Positions 23,332-34,334 are shown, counted from the stretch's first letter. The stretch is 64,000 nt of DNA from Megalonaias nervosa (GCA_016617855.1 JAECUM010003670.1:118386-182385), one strand, 5' to 3'. A program made the numbers and translations. Notes: a model not told the origin generated them from the letters alone.

Positions 23332-23908
23332 GACCGCTCCGGTGGCCTAGTGGTTAGAGCGTCCGCCTCGGATGCGGGAGGTCGTGGGTTCGATCCCCGG
23401 CCGAGTCATACCAAAGACTTACAAAAATGGTACTAACAGCTGCCTCGCTTGGCGCTCAGCATTAAGAGGTTAGTGTTAGGACTGGTCGGCCTGGTGTCAG
23501 GATAATGTGACTGGGTGGGACATCATGCTACATGTCTGCGGCATGATGCCCCAGTGCTTGGCATCACTATAAACTGCCACACCGCAGACATCGTAGTTGT
23601 CGTTGTTGTAGAGTTTAACGCCATTTTCAGCACAAGATAGGCTATACATGGCGGCCAGTATAATTGGTGGAGGAAGACCCTGGAAAACCCCGGGAAGAAC
23701 CACCGCCGCACGAGAAGCTACTGGCAGGCTTTCTCACATACCAACGTTAGCCGAGCCTGGGACTCGAACTCACGCAGACAGAGGTGAGATGGCAGTGATC
23801 CGTAGCGGTGAGCGCTTTAGACCACTCGGCCACTCGGGGCCCCACAGACATCGTAGCGATATGGCTGAAAAATTGTTAAAAGCTACGTTAAAAATCCAAA
23901 TCACACAC
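23332..23908 (+). mobile_element. SINE family A, split by a second nested SINE-B
   Basis: Head with GTGGCCTAGTGGTTAGAGCG and GTGGGTTCGATCCCCGG, family A body, CA tail. Target duplication ACATATTGTGCTAG (14 bp) at 23318-23331 and 23909-23922. The inserted SINE-B lies at 23597-23844. The host DNA at this point is the junction between the two Polinton gene remnants. Confidence 0.95.
23597..23844 (-). mobile_element. SINE family B nested in SINE-A
   Basis: Minus-strand element from GGGGCCCCGAGTGGCCGAGT to an imperfect (AAC)n tail. Flanked by CAGACATCGTAG at 23585-23596 and 23845-23856, a 12-bp duplication of SINE-A body sequence. Confidence 0.95.
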
Positions 23909-23989
23909 ACATATTGTGCTAGAGATCCTTTTGCACATTCTCCACAATGCTAGTGGTACACATGTTTCTAGTTATCAACTGCAGTTTCG

Positions 23990-25642
23990 GTACCATATCA
24001 ACCGGTGAATTTAAATTTATCGTTTTCGTCTGCTGCCAGGTTGCTTACGAGTTTTGGGGGTGTTTAGAAACTGCAGTGAATCAATGAACTGCATTTATCT
24101 CACTCTAAAACATCATGTACTTTTCGATGTCATTGGGAATGGTGCTTATTAACGCATTTGATGTCGCAGCAACTCTTTGCATTATCAAATGCCCATTACA
24201 CACATGCAGGTCATTAAGTACCACAGCAATTTTTGTTTTCATTGGATAAATTGGCAGCTAGAGATTGCATCCGATGTGTGCGGATCCTCTGTACACATCA
24301 ATAAGGTTGCAGTGATCGCAAACTTTCTCGTTGTTGGAGTAATAAGCTATCACAGAGCCAGTAATTAGTGTCCGTGGAAATTCATGTTATCGTTAGTCAT
24401 AACCATGTCCAAGGGCGAGAACCTCGAGTAATTTATAATACACCTCAAGTAAATCCTGGCCTCAATACAACATTGGTGGCCTAGTCACATGTGACTACAG
24501 TGTAGCAAAACCCCCACCGGACTTGTTCAGCAAGTTATGTTGCATTTGTTTAGTTATTAGAAATAAAAGCTTCCACAGGAATGTTCAAACATTCAATGTC
24601 CACGTAAATTACACATGGAACGTTCATCATCTGTTGTAATGCAGTGAATTTCAAATTGTTTACCCAGTACTGGTATAATCGTACTTTGCGGCTTTTCACA
24701 GATTCCAGAGCAGTAAAATTTACGGTCATGGTCATGGTCATCAAACAGCTGTTGGGTGGTGAATAAATGAAGCAACTTCAACACGGAAACTTTTTATTCC
24801 CTCGTGCATAATGCTTCTGTAGAACAACCTGGAAAGACGGCCCATATGAATTTTTCTTTTGTACAAGTAGGAATAGTTCAAGCACGTAAATGCCGTTGTT
24901 CCAATTGAACATGTTAACTGCTATACCAGGGTTATGTTCTTTAAACTTGTGTAAGTTTTTAGGGTCCTATAAAGAATATTCTATGTTATTAAACTTCAAC
25001 TTAAGTTCGCCATGGTAATGTTGGTATATTCACGCTTGGTTTTTATTATCACGTGCAGGATGCAACGCGGACAAAACCTTGATTGTTTGTGTTTAAATAT
25101 TGATTACATCTCGCCACCGAATAAACTTTGATGTTTTAATATAATTTGACCCATGGAAAGACTTTAACAGGGAAATATGCAGTTGAACTTCCATGCATTA
25201 ATCCACGTATCTTGACATTATGTTCGTCTATTTTTCCGACATCTCCAGAATCCTTTCAAAAGCTTTGTCAATTTTCTCATTAATCGTCTCAGAGTATTTG
25301 CAGTTCACGGTCAAACGAGCATTGCTATGGATTCACTGGATTGGGATTTTGAAAGGTTAAGCGGTATAATCAAATTCATAAGAAGAACAATCTCCATCTT
25401 AACGACGGAAGTGCCCATGCACTGCAGTGTCAGTGCAGTTCCTGGACGCATCTTTAAAAGAAGTCCACCGCATCTTTACCTGGCTTGCATTCAATCAGGA
25501 TAATTGCCGGATAATCTTGCAAGTCGCCATGTCGTTTATGTAACTCAAACCCAGAAATTTGCAATTGTCGTGTTTTTGCAGCAGCCTCAGTTGCTATAAC
25601 AGCTGTGATACGGAAGCGATGCTCTTGTTCACCGTGAACCAC
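23990..25642 (-). pseudogene. Polinton/Maverick protein-primed DNA polymerase B remnant
   Basis: Minus-strand coding in several frames, in the order expected for the N-terminal half of Polinton pPolB. About 25200-25450: a stretch beginning MRPGTALTLQCMG. About 24850-25150: VLSALHPARDNKN and, further on, KFKEHNPGIAVNMFN. About 24593-24784: HLFTTQQLFDDH. About 24592-24612: VIYVDIEC, the Exo I motif, with Asp at 24598-24600 and Glu at 24592-24594 (family pattern YADFE). About 24150-24340: the DHC..YRGSAHIGCNL block and IPNDIEKYMMF. About 24020-24080: an SLQFLN-like end. Many stops and shifts; the polymerase palm motifs were not found. It is an old broken copy. Name by family pattern, not by database search. 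Confidence 0.8.
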
Positions 25643-25649
25643 CTGTATT

Positions 25650-25772
25650 ATTTCAGTCCGATTGATCCCTGTATTATTTCAGCCCGATTGGTCCCTGTAT
25701 TATTTCGGCCCGATTGGCCTGTGTTATTTCGGCCCGATTGGCCTGTGTTATTTAGGCCCGATTGGTCCCTGT
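25650..25772 (+). repeat. ~26-bp minisatellite, 5 copies
   Basis: Repeats of TATTTCGGCCCGATTGG with a TCCCTG or CCTGTG spacer, immediately beyond the N-terminal end of the polymerase remnant. Confidence 0.9.
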
Positions 25773-25934
25773 GTAGGAATCTTGATATGATACTGCACTG
25801 ACAGTTTTCTAAGTAGCTCCGGAGTCAACCATGGCGCATATGGAGAAAGTCGTAAGTTACAAGTACGTCAGCTGTTTTCAGTCCGTTGGAATTCCATGCT
25901 CTTGAGCGAGTCGCTTGAGCTGGATCACAACTGT

Positions 25935-26110
25935 AATAATAGCCAGGACTGAAGCGATTGCAGTTTTTGCTCCTGGTAAAGTAAAAATAATGTCACAAAA
26001 ATTTATTAATGATTTACTATGTATGAAAGAAGACATCGATACACTTTTGTAACTTTGTTTTTAGTTTACCAGCATAAAAACTGCAATCGAAACATTCCTG
26101 GCTATTATTT
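25935..26110. repeat. Inverted repeat with ~46-bp arms
   Basis: The left arm (25935-25980) contains AATAATAGCCAGGACTGAAG and GATTGCAGTTTTTGCTCCTG. The right arm (26065-26110) is its diverged reverse complement (TTTACCAGCATAAAAACTGC and TTCCTGGCTATTATT), with ~84 bp between. It could be an element end or a foldback insertion near the Polinton remnant; identity unknown. Confidence 0.8.
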
Positions 26111-26386
26111 AAATTTTTGTGTCTTCAACGGTGTTGACGTCTTCGGGTGTTTCTACAATGGGTTCGACGAGTCTTCGTCAGTGCACTCAAGAATACTGGC
26201 TAATGGAGGCGCATAGTCGGCAAAACTGATTACGTGACTTTATTCCAATACATGGTTGAGCACCTAGAACATAACATAATGCAAGCAAATGTGATTCACA
26301 GTATTCGTAATGGCATTTTCTGCTGCAGAGTTCATGTTTTCAAAGGCATACACCTTTACAGCCATTGCGTCCTAATTCAATTAAAC

Positions 26387-26510
<124 letters not shown>

Positions 26511-28100
26511 TGATAAAGATTTTTATCATAATCTTCTTCTCATTTCTTGCTATGAGAAGGTATTACTCATGACTTAAGAACTGTCTCGGTCCATGGTTAG
26601 AGAGAGAGAGAGAGAAGAAAAAGTTCGAACTCTCTTAAGAAGGTGTCACGCATAATGGTGTAGATACGACTACATTCCTTGGGGGAAAAGCTCGGCAATG
26701 CGAGGGTACGGGATCTGTAAGAAGATAGATGAGACCTCTCTAGCTTTGGGACTAACAATTTTATTGATATAATTGATATAGATAGATATATAAAGTCACA
26801 TTCTAGAGATACAACTTATAAACCTTTATATTGAAAAATACATAAGATATATACTGAGTACTTTACTTTGATCTTACCAATTTCATACATTTTGTGATTC
26901 CTGTATTTTAGAATATAATACAAATAATTAGATATCGTTTGAATTCAAAGAGCATAAAATTCAATAGTTGCGATTAATGCAACAATCATTTTAAAGAAAT
27001 ATATTTTACTCAATTTTAAGATAAAATACTAATTTGAAACAGATTACTAAACATTATTCTTTATTACCTAAAGAATATTTTATTCCCAAATTAAATCTTA
27101 GCATGAAGTTGGTAGCGAATTAGTCTTTTCACCATAATACAAATACAAATGAATATAAATTCTTAAAAACAATTAAATATTCCATTACATTATAATGTTA
27201 AAATAAAAAGAGAACTCACTACGAAAGTTACCACAGAAATCTTTAACTTTTAAAGGTACTTATTAATTAAGAATTTTACGAACACAAACGATTCTTACCT
27301 GTAAGAAGATAGATGAGACCTCTCTAACTTTGGGACTAACAATTGAAGATACAAGCAGCTCGGAGCATTATTTATACTGGTTCAAGATACCCTTGGCCAT
27401 ATTTGGTAAAGATGTTGGTACCAAGAGTATCATGCAAGCAGAGCGTGTATCTGTCCCAAACCAGAAAGAGACTCAGTCTATCCTGATGGAATCGAATATG
27501 TTCTTTACATTATAATCCGCCTAATCAGCATTATATTCGTGTCAGGAAAACGGTTAAACCTTAGGTTACTAAGTCAGACAGAACGTTAGGAATTTTTGCC
27601 ACTGAGTGTTGTTTCTGCTGAGTTAGCATACGCATGTATAATACGGGAGAGAATATTTGTACTTGTTGTAAAGGAAGCAATCTTTATCAAAATAGAATAG
27701 TTATAGGAGGCAAAATAGAATATAGTTATTGAAGGCAAATAAAGTTAATTTCCATATTTTTTGTGGAAATTATTTCCAATATTATTTAATGAAAAATTCA
27801 TCAAATGAAAAATTAGTTTTAATACAATTTAGAGAGAATTTCAATGTTATTACTTTTACTCAAAAATTCTATCCTAATATATATATATGCAAAAACCTTA
27901 TCTTACTGATCAATTTTTCAAGTTTTCGCTGTTTATCTCCTCCTGTACATATTGTAGTATATGAAGAATGAGATTATAATCCAAAATGATAAATTAAAAT
28001 TTCATGGAGTCCATCAAGCGACAAATTATAGTTTTGTTTCTGAATCTGAATGTATACAGTGCAAGACCAGTTACGGCATAAAATTGCACTGGGAGAAGGA
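26511..28100. other. Very AT-rich intergenic stretch
   Basis: A 47-bp segment GTAAGAAGATAGATGAGACC... occurs at about 26716-26760 and again at about 27302-27346 in direct orientation, ~586 bp apart, with one substitution. Between them the sequence is strongly AT-rich and non-coding. I see no gene. Confidence 0.6.
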
Positions 28101-28139
28101 GCCACTAAAATGTGAGTAGAATTGTTCAAGGGCTGTCTT

Positions 28140-28560
28140 GAAACTCTCCACTAGTTTGAAATTTTAATTCAGGCTTTTGCAAATAAACAGGCTTGTTCTT
28201 TTTGGAATCATCGTAAAATTCCAATGCGATCATGCCATATTATTCCATCAAGTTGGTTTCAGCCCAGTTAGCCCATTGCTCAGTATTACATCAACTCGAA
28301 CACAGCGAGACTTTGCACGTTTATATCCAACATCAAACATGCTAAAAATGCTCGTATATCTTGGTTTTTGCTTCATTGGACTTGGAAACTGCTTTGGAAA
28401 AGTTTTCCAACTGTTTACGCTGTTCTGCTTTTGTGGCATTGTAAATCAGTTCAAAATAACAATATACTTCATGTAAGTCAGGTGCGGATGTCAATGCTAT
28501 ATTACTGTCAAAAGCATCTCTCTGCTTGATTTAATCATTACTACATTTATTATTGCTGGT
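28140..28560 (-). pseudogene. Unidentified coding-like remnant
   Basis: On the minus strand, roughly 28350-28520 reads as a protein-like stretch including SNIALTSAPDLHEVY and KAEQRKQLENFSKAVSKSNE with KIYEHF. In another frame, about 28150-28260 reads NLMEYYGMIALEFYDDSKKN and KPVYLQKPELKFQ. The composition is that of real protein rather than AT-rich noise, with frame changes between the parts. I do not recognise the family. Because it lies 2.5 kb from the Polinton polymerase remnant and on the same strand, it could be another gene of that element, but that is a guess. Confidence 0.35.
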
Positions 28561-28819
28561 GAACTATTCACAATCTCCGTCGCTAGGTTCAGTCACTATC
28601 GTTTTTTTTTTGGTTTTTTTTTTTGTGCACAATATTAAACAATGGCTTTCCATGCTTCTTGTCAGCAATCAATCACCCCATTCCTGCAGTAGTATTTTAG
28701 CCTTAAAGAAAAGGAATTTCCACACATGTAGCAAAGTCACAATTATATCGACCTGACTGAAAACTTCACTTGTGTGCATAGGTTTATGTAATACTAGTGG
28801 TCTGTTTATTCATCACACA

Positions 28820-28986
28820 ATTCGGCGAATGTGGATATGTGAGAAACCTTGCCAGTAGCTTCTCGTGGGTCGGTGGTTCTTTCCGCGGATTTCCTGGTTT
28901 CTTCCTCCACCATTAATACTGGCCGCCATGTATAGCCTATCGTGTGCTGAAAAATGGCGTTAAGCCCCACAACAACAACAACAATG
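28820..28986 (+). mobile_element. SINE family B, 5'-truncated
   Basis: Begins inside the body at ATTCGGCGAATGTGGATATG, lacking the tRNA-like head, and ends CCCCACAACAACAACAAC. Flanked by TTCATCACACA at 28809-28819 and 28987-28997. The target duplication shows this is a truncated insertion, not a later deletion. Confidence 0.9.
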
Positions 28987-29337
28987 TTCATCACACAAGC
29001 GTCCACACAAATCATGAAAGTGGCGTGGATAATTGGATAATCGACAAGCACTATGATAATATCACTTTTGCTTGGATACCGATCTTGGTTGAAGTCTTCA
29101 AACCCACACAACTTTACTCTGGGATGGTCTCCTCATGGTAATGTTCAAATGTGGGCTCACATGCGTGTACATGTGATGCGAAGACAAATCATGGGAGGCT
29201 TAGATGAGTAACAACATTCCCAAACTACTATTATCATACTACTTAACTTTTTGTACTGAAACAAAAATGATACCGATAATGCACAGACTATGAGCTAATG
29301 AATCTAGTTGACAATCCAATTCCCAGAGCAAATGGAG

Positions 29338-29561
29338 TGTTGTTATTTTGGGGTTTAATGCCAATTCTCAGCGCAAAATAGGCTATACATGGCGGCGGAA
29401 GAACCTGGGAAGAACCACCAACCCGCGGGGTACTAAGGGCAAGCATTCTCACATACCCACGCTGGCCACACCCGAGATTCGAACCCACGTACACAGAGGT
29501 GACATGATAATGATTAGTAAAGGCAAGTGCTTTAGACTACTCGGCCACCCAGGATGCCCGC
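29338..29561 (-). mobile_element. SINE family B, diverged copy
   Basis: Minus-strand copy with internal deletions: CGAGTAGTCTAAAGCACTTG near the head, TGGGTTCGAATCTCGG, and a body ending GGCATTAAACCCC. No clear target duplication, consistent with greater age. Confidence 0.75.
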
Positions 29562-30240
29562 ACTTGGAGTGACTATAGAAATATGTTTAGGGCAAGCACC
29601 CAATTATCCATAGAGCAATTGTATCTCAAGTACTGAAAAGTTCTGCAGCCTCCACAAATTTCAGCAAGAACTCAATAAATTCAACTCCCCACTATTTAGC
29701 TGCTGTGTAAATATGTGTTTTGTATGACGCATTGTCAAGTGGCGGCAGAAAATTCCCCGTTTTTTCCCCCCAAGCTTTTGATCAACATTTTGCAACATTC
29801 AGGAGCTTTTCCTGCTCAGAAACAAATTTATTCTTTCTCCCAATTTACTGGTAACATGGTAACCCGGTTTTAAGAGCGAAGTAATGTTGGTTTTATTCAG
29901 CGCCTGAAAGGGTTGCGACACCGCATGCAATTTCAACGCCCTTTGTAATAGCAAATTCAATTCAAGAAATATTCATCGAGCTCATTTATCGTTATAAATA
30001 CCCGATTAATAAGAATGCGGTAAATTTTAGTGACTAGTCCATAGGCATTGCCCTTATCTGTATATCTGGTCAAGTATTACACTTGGGTCAATGTGGAAGG
30101 GATATAGTATTACCCTTACCCATTTGTCTGGTCAAGTATTACACTTAGGGTAATGTGGAAGGGACATATGGTGTTGCCCTTACCCATTTGACTGGTCAGG
30201 TACTGCAAATCTTGTCTAAATGTTTGACCTTGGTTTGTTG

Positions 30241-30552
30241 ATGTGTGTGATTTCGATTTTTAACGTAGTTTCAACAATTTTTTTATCATATCGCTACAAT
30301 GTCTGCAGTAGGGCAGTTTATAGTGATGTCTAGCACTAGGGCATCATGCCGCAGACTTGTAGCATGATGTCCCACCCAATCACATTATCCTGACACCAGG
30401 CCGACCAGTCCTAACACTTAACGCCGAGCAGCAAGCGAGGCAGCTGCTAGTACGATTTTCATAAGTCTTTGGTATGACTTGGCCGGGGTTCAAAAACGCG
30501 ACATCCCGCATCCTAGGTGGATGCTCTAACCACTTTGGCCACTGGAGCGGTC
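30241..30552 (-). mobile_element. SINE family A in duplication unit 1
   Basis: Minus-strand copy: head with GACCGCTCCAGTGGCCAAAG and GTTTTTGAACCCCGG, body to the CA-type tail. Diverged from the copy in unit 2. Confidence 0.85.
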
Positions 30553-30924
30553 GGTTTGTATATGCAGAATACAAATAAATGGGATGGGCAACTGTTTTCT
30601 CTACTGTGCGAGTTGTGGTCCATAATGATTCCTATTCCCTAGCTATTATGCTGTTATTTTTATAAATCCTAAAATGTAAAAATTTTTTCCTTTATTGCTC
30701 TAAGAAGTATAGCAAGAACTAGAAATGTTATTTACCCTTACCCATTTGACTGGTGAAGTATTACACGTGGATCAATGTGGAAGGGACATATAACGTTGCC
30801 CTTACCTATTTGTCTGGTCAAGTATTACACTTAGGGCAATGTGGAAGGGACATACAGTGTTGCCCTTACCCATTTGACTGGTCAATTACTGCAAATCTTG
30901 TCTCATTTTTTAACCTTGGTTTGT

Positions 30925-31240
30925 TGACGTGTGTGTGTGATTCGAGTTTTAACAAAGCTATAATAATTTTTCAGTCATATCGCTACAATGTCTGCAGTGG
31001 GGCAGTTTATAGTGATGTCTAGCACTAGGACATCATACCGCAAACTACTAGCGTCATGTCCCACCCAATCACATTATCCTGACACCAAGCCAACCAGTCC
31101 TAACACTTAATGCTGAGTGGCATGCGAGGCAGCTGTTAGTGCAATTTTTATAAGTCTTTGGTATCACTCGGCCGGGATTCGAACCCGCGACTTCCCGCGT
31201 CCTAGGCGGACGTTCTAACCACTTTGGCCACCGGAGCAGT
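30925..31240 (-). mobile_element. SINE family A in duplication unit 2
   Basis: Minus-strand copy: CTGCTCCGGTGGCCAAAGTG and GCGGGTTCGAATCCCGG; tail facing an ACACACACGTC stretch. It is the duplicate of the SINE at 30241-30552, sharing the CAAAGTGGTTAGA variant in its box A region. Confidence 0.85.
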
Positions 31241-31596
31241 TGGTTTGTAGACGAGAAATGTGATGGGCAACTCTTTTCTCTACAGTACGAGTTATGGTCC
31301 ATAACGATTCCTATTCTTTGCTATTTCCATAAATACCAAAATATAAAAATTTCTTCCTTTATTGCACTAGGAAGTAAAGCAATAACTAGAAATGTGTTCA
31401 TGAAATCTATCTAAACACAGGCATGCACACGTGTGTGCACGCACGCATACCCACCCCACCTACATGAGTATTAGTGGGACATATAATTAAAGAACAACGT
31501 ACTTTCCTTTTGCGGTATCTACCTTGCAGATAGTGTATAAAATGGCCAAGAGTTGCCCTTAATGAAATCCTAGTAGTCAAATATCAAAACAACGAA

Positions 31597-31746
31597 TTAA
31601 TTATAGGTTTAAATGATCATGGTTGGGCATTTATCGATGTGTAAATTTTACTTAATCACTCAGACTTTATGTTAACTTTGTGAGTGATTAGGTACAATTT
31701 ACACATCGATAAATACCCAACCATGATCATTTAATCCTTATAATTC
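31597..31746. repeat. Large hairpin, ~65-bp arms
   Basis: The left arm contains AAATGATCATGGTTGGGCAT and TTATCGATGTGTAAATTTTA, then CTTAATCACTCA. The right arm is the near-perfect reverse complement (GAGTGATTAGG, ACAATTTACACATCGATAAA, CCCAACCATGATCATTT), with a spacer of about 20 bp. No coding. Confidence 0.95.
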
Positions 31747-31989
31747 CAATTTACTTCCTTTGTAATATCAGATCAGTATATTTAATCAACAAAACATTCA
31801 CTTTTATGTAGATCGAAGTTTTTTCATTACCCTCTTAACTGCGATAGAATACATTGTAGATAGCCCGATATTCGCTAGCCAAGATTCGTCGATGCTTTAC
31901 TTACAGTAATATGGGGTAGAACGCCATATAGAGTCTAGACCGATAATTCAGCCCTTCACCCGTGATGATGTTGATTTTCGGGTGAGGGG

Positions 31990-32424
31990 GTGATATCACT
32001 ATTCGTTAAAAACTGCAATTATCTGCATCCAAATTTGGCTGCACACATCGGTGTACATTTTATACACTTACCGGTATTTCTCGTGGCTGTGAAGCTACCG
32101 TCAGGTGTGGAGTTCTTTGGTGACATGTACATTATATTTCCAGAGCATATAATATGTTTGGTGACTTGTAAATCCACCTGGAATAGCACAACTGTCTGTC
32201 CTGTGGCCATTTTGAATTTCGCGCTTGATATGGCTGTTACCAATTACCGGTATGTGTCTAAAGTGTACGCAAAGTTTGTTCCGGAAAGATTTGCATGCAG
32301 CAAAATTGCACATTTTCATGAACAGGTCACATCAGACCCACATATCGTCCATCAGTATCAACACAGATTTGGGAGGCTGATTTATCGGACTATAGAGAGT
32401 CATGCCAGCGATATCTTGTTATGA
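31990..32424. other. Long open frame of doubtful meaning
   Basis: The plus strand is open for 144 codons and overlapping frames on the minus strand are also fairly open. The plus-strand translation has no motif I recognise. A minus-strand reading over the same bases includes MKMCNFAACKSFRNKLCVHF and is no more convincing. Base composition is less AT-biased than the flanks, so this may be the remains of a mobile-element gene, but neither strand can be chosen. Confidence 0.25.
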
Positions 32425-32854
32425 TCATTATTTTAATATATAAAAAATGGTTGTTGCGGTTAAACCAGGATATTCCTTTTCTTCGAAAATTACGCTTGCG
32501 TATGGCACGTGTTGTTATGGCAAAGTTGTTTTTATTTTGTACGCATTTCGATCTTTCAAATGCAAAATCGTGTCCATTTTTAGTGAGATTCCTTGTTTGA
32601 CATATGGCCCTGACCTTTAATAACCGCTGCTGTAACATGCTGTTGAGATGAAATGCAATAATTTTCGAAGATTGTCTTGTAAAGCGTACCACATGCCTTC
32701 GTCGGCGAAAGGGATGAGTGATGGAGTACAGGTATGGAAGGGGATCACCGCCATAATTCTATGCGTGTATTTTCTAATCTTCCTTGATGCATTATTGTAA
32801 ATGGCTGCTTGCAAGATCTACTTTCATAATTCTATCCATGTATATTGCACCGGG

Positions 32855-32994
32855 GCTCGTATCGTTGTTTACAATTTACCTGTCATACATGTACTATACA
32901 ATAACTACAAACAATTTACCTGTCATACATGTACAAGCTTGTAGTTCTTGTATAGTACATGTATGACAGGTAAATTGTAAGTAACGATACGAGC
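32855..32994. repeat. Hairpin with ~55-bp arms and an internal direct repeat
   Basis: Left arm GCTCGTATCGTTGTTTACAA then TTTACCTGTCATACATGTAC and TATACAATAACTACAA. Right arm is the reverse complement ending AAGTAACGATACGAGC. The block ACAATTTACCTGTCATACAT also occurs twice on the left side, suggesting a replication-slip origin. Confidence 0.95.
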
Positions 32995-33037
32995 GCCTGT
33001 GGTTTTATCAGTATCGTCTTTGTTGTCCAACTCGTAT

Positions 33038-33098
33038 CGCCATCTATTGTCATAATGGCATGCTAGAGTTTAGCATGGCATTATGACAACAGACGGCG
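33038..33098. repeat. Perfect-like hairpin, 28-bp arms
   Basis: CGCCATCTATTGTCATAATG and GCATGCTA are followed by a 5-base loop and TAGCATGGCATTATGACAAC with AGACGGCG. Confidence 0.9.
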
Positions 33099-33099
33099 T

Positions 33100-34248
33100 T
33101 CTAAATTTCTAAAGTTTTCCCTTTACCAGAAATAATTATTGCTCCCCACGGAGATTTACGGCATTCATTTTGTGTAAATAAACATTGTAACTCTTTTTCA
33201 GTTTGCTTTTTTAAGGTGTATGTTTGCAACGAAGTTTGAATCGTTCTCTAAAACCACGTCCTTTCTCGAAGATCTAAGTGATTTATAGCGCCTTACGAAA
33301 ACATAACCGCATACACCACAAGAGGGTGGTCCATCTTCGTCAACCACAGTTTTGACGCACTTTAAGTAATTTACTTTCACGGTGTACTAAATTTACTTCT
33401 TAGTGATATTTCTCATTACTTTGGAAACATTAGTTATTTTAGCAAAGTTAGGATCAGAAATGACAATGATACATTCCCTCGTACTCTTCTTAACGACTTT
33501 CATCCGACGACCTCTGGTTGTAAGGATCGTACGTCACCCATTCTGACGCACCTCACAGACATCTATCTTTTCCTGTGATACTATTGTACATAAGATTCTG
33601 CGAAAATAATATATTTCAGAGCAACATCAATAGCACATAAATATAAGTTTATAGGAAAAATGACATTTAAAAAAAAATTAAGCATTCCTGAAGATTTTCT
33701 TATTCTTATCACAATCTTCATTTTGGAACAAATTTTGTCGCAAAAGCCGAAATAATCAAATTGTGGAAAATTATGTTCGTATCATGATAAAAATGTTTAC
33801 TTGTGATTAGAAGTATTAGATTTAGTGTACGATTGTTTTCCGATACTTAATTTGCATTGTTGATGTACAGAACCTCAACCTTTGAATATATTTTTTAAAA
33901 ATAACAAAAAACACCCCCCAAACAAACAAACAGCCTTAAATGGTTTGCATCCTTTAAAACTTTTGTCTCTAAAAGTGAGACAAAATACATAATATTACAG
34001 GAGGTTTTACTTTCATTTATTGCAATTCTTACCATTATAAAACCAATTAAAAATAATAAATTGGTTTAAAAATTTAAAAAATATAAATATAGCACCATTA
34101 GGTTCTAATTATTCAGATGCTCTTTGTCATATTAAAGATGTTGAAACAAAATTTAAAAGAAGTTTTGAAATGTGAATATAGTGACGCATGATTTCGACTT
34201 ATTAAGTGTGCTGCTCTTTGCAATATAAAATTAGTTTAGTGAATTATC

Positions 34249-34250
<2 letters not shown>
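33100..34250. other. AT-rich intergenic sequence, nothing recognised
   Basis: No coding, repeat or element boundary that I can support; short minus-strand ORFs have no family resemblance. Confidence 0.5.

Positions 34251-34251
<1 letters not shown>

Positions 34252-34299
<48 letters not shown>
34252..34299. repeat. (GA)n microsatellite
   Basis: About 23 uninterrupted GA units. It faces a (CT)n tract at 35554-35596, the two enclosing the Gypsy remnant. Confidence 0.98.
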
Positions 34300-34302
<3 letters not shown>

Positions 34303-34334
34303 CACCAAAACTGCATATTTCATTAAGTTACTGT

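Larger units (their letters stand above)
30060..31390. repeat. Tandem duplication, two ~680-bp units carrying a SINE
   Basis: Unit 1 (about 30060-30742) and unit 2 (about 30743-31390) are collinear. Each starts with three ~60-bp sub-repeats (AAGTATTACACTTAGGG, AATGTGGAAGGGACATA, TTGCCCTTACCCATTTG), then CTGCAAATCTTGTCT and ACCTTGGTTTGTTGA, then a minus-strand SINE-A, then GGGCAACT, TTTTCTCTACTGTG and TTTCCTTTATTGC segments. The SINE was present before the duplication. Confidence 0.9.
32773..33098. repeat. Palindrome-rich dispersed repeat, copy 1
   Basis: Contains TGCATTATTGTAAATGGCTG and TTTCATAATTCTATCCATG, then two hairpins at 32855-32994 and 33038-33098. In reverse complement the same blocks and order occur at about 37848-38320, so the two are inverted copies of one repeat. 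Confidence 0.75.
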
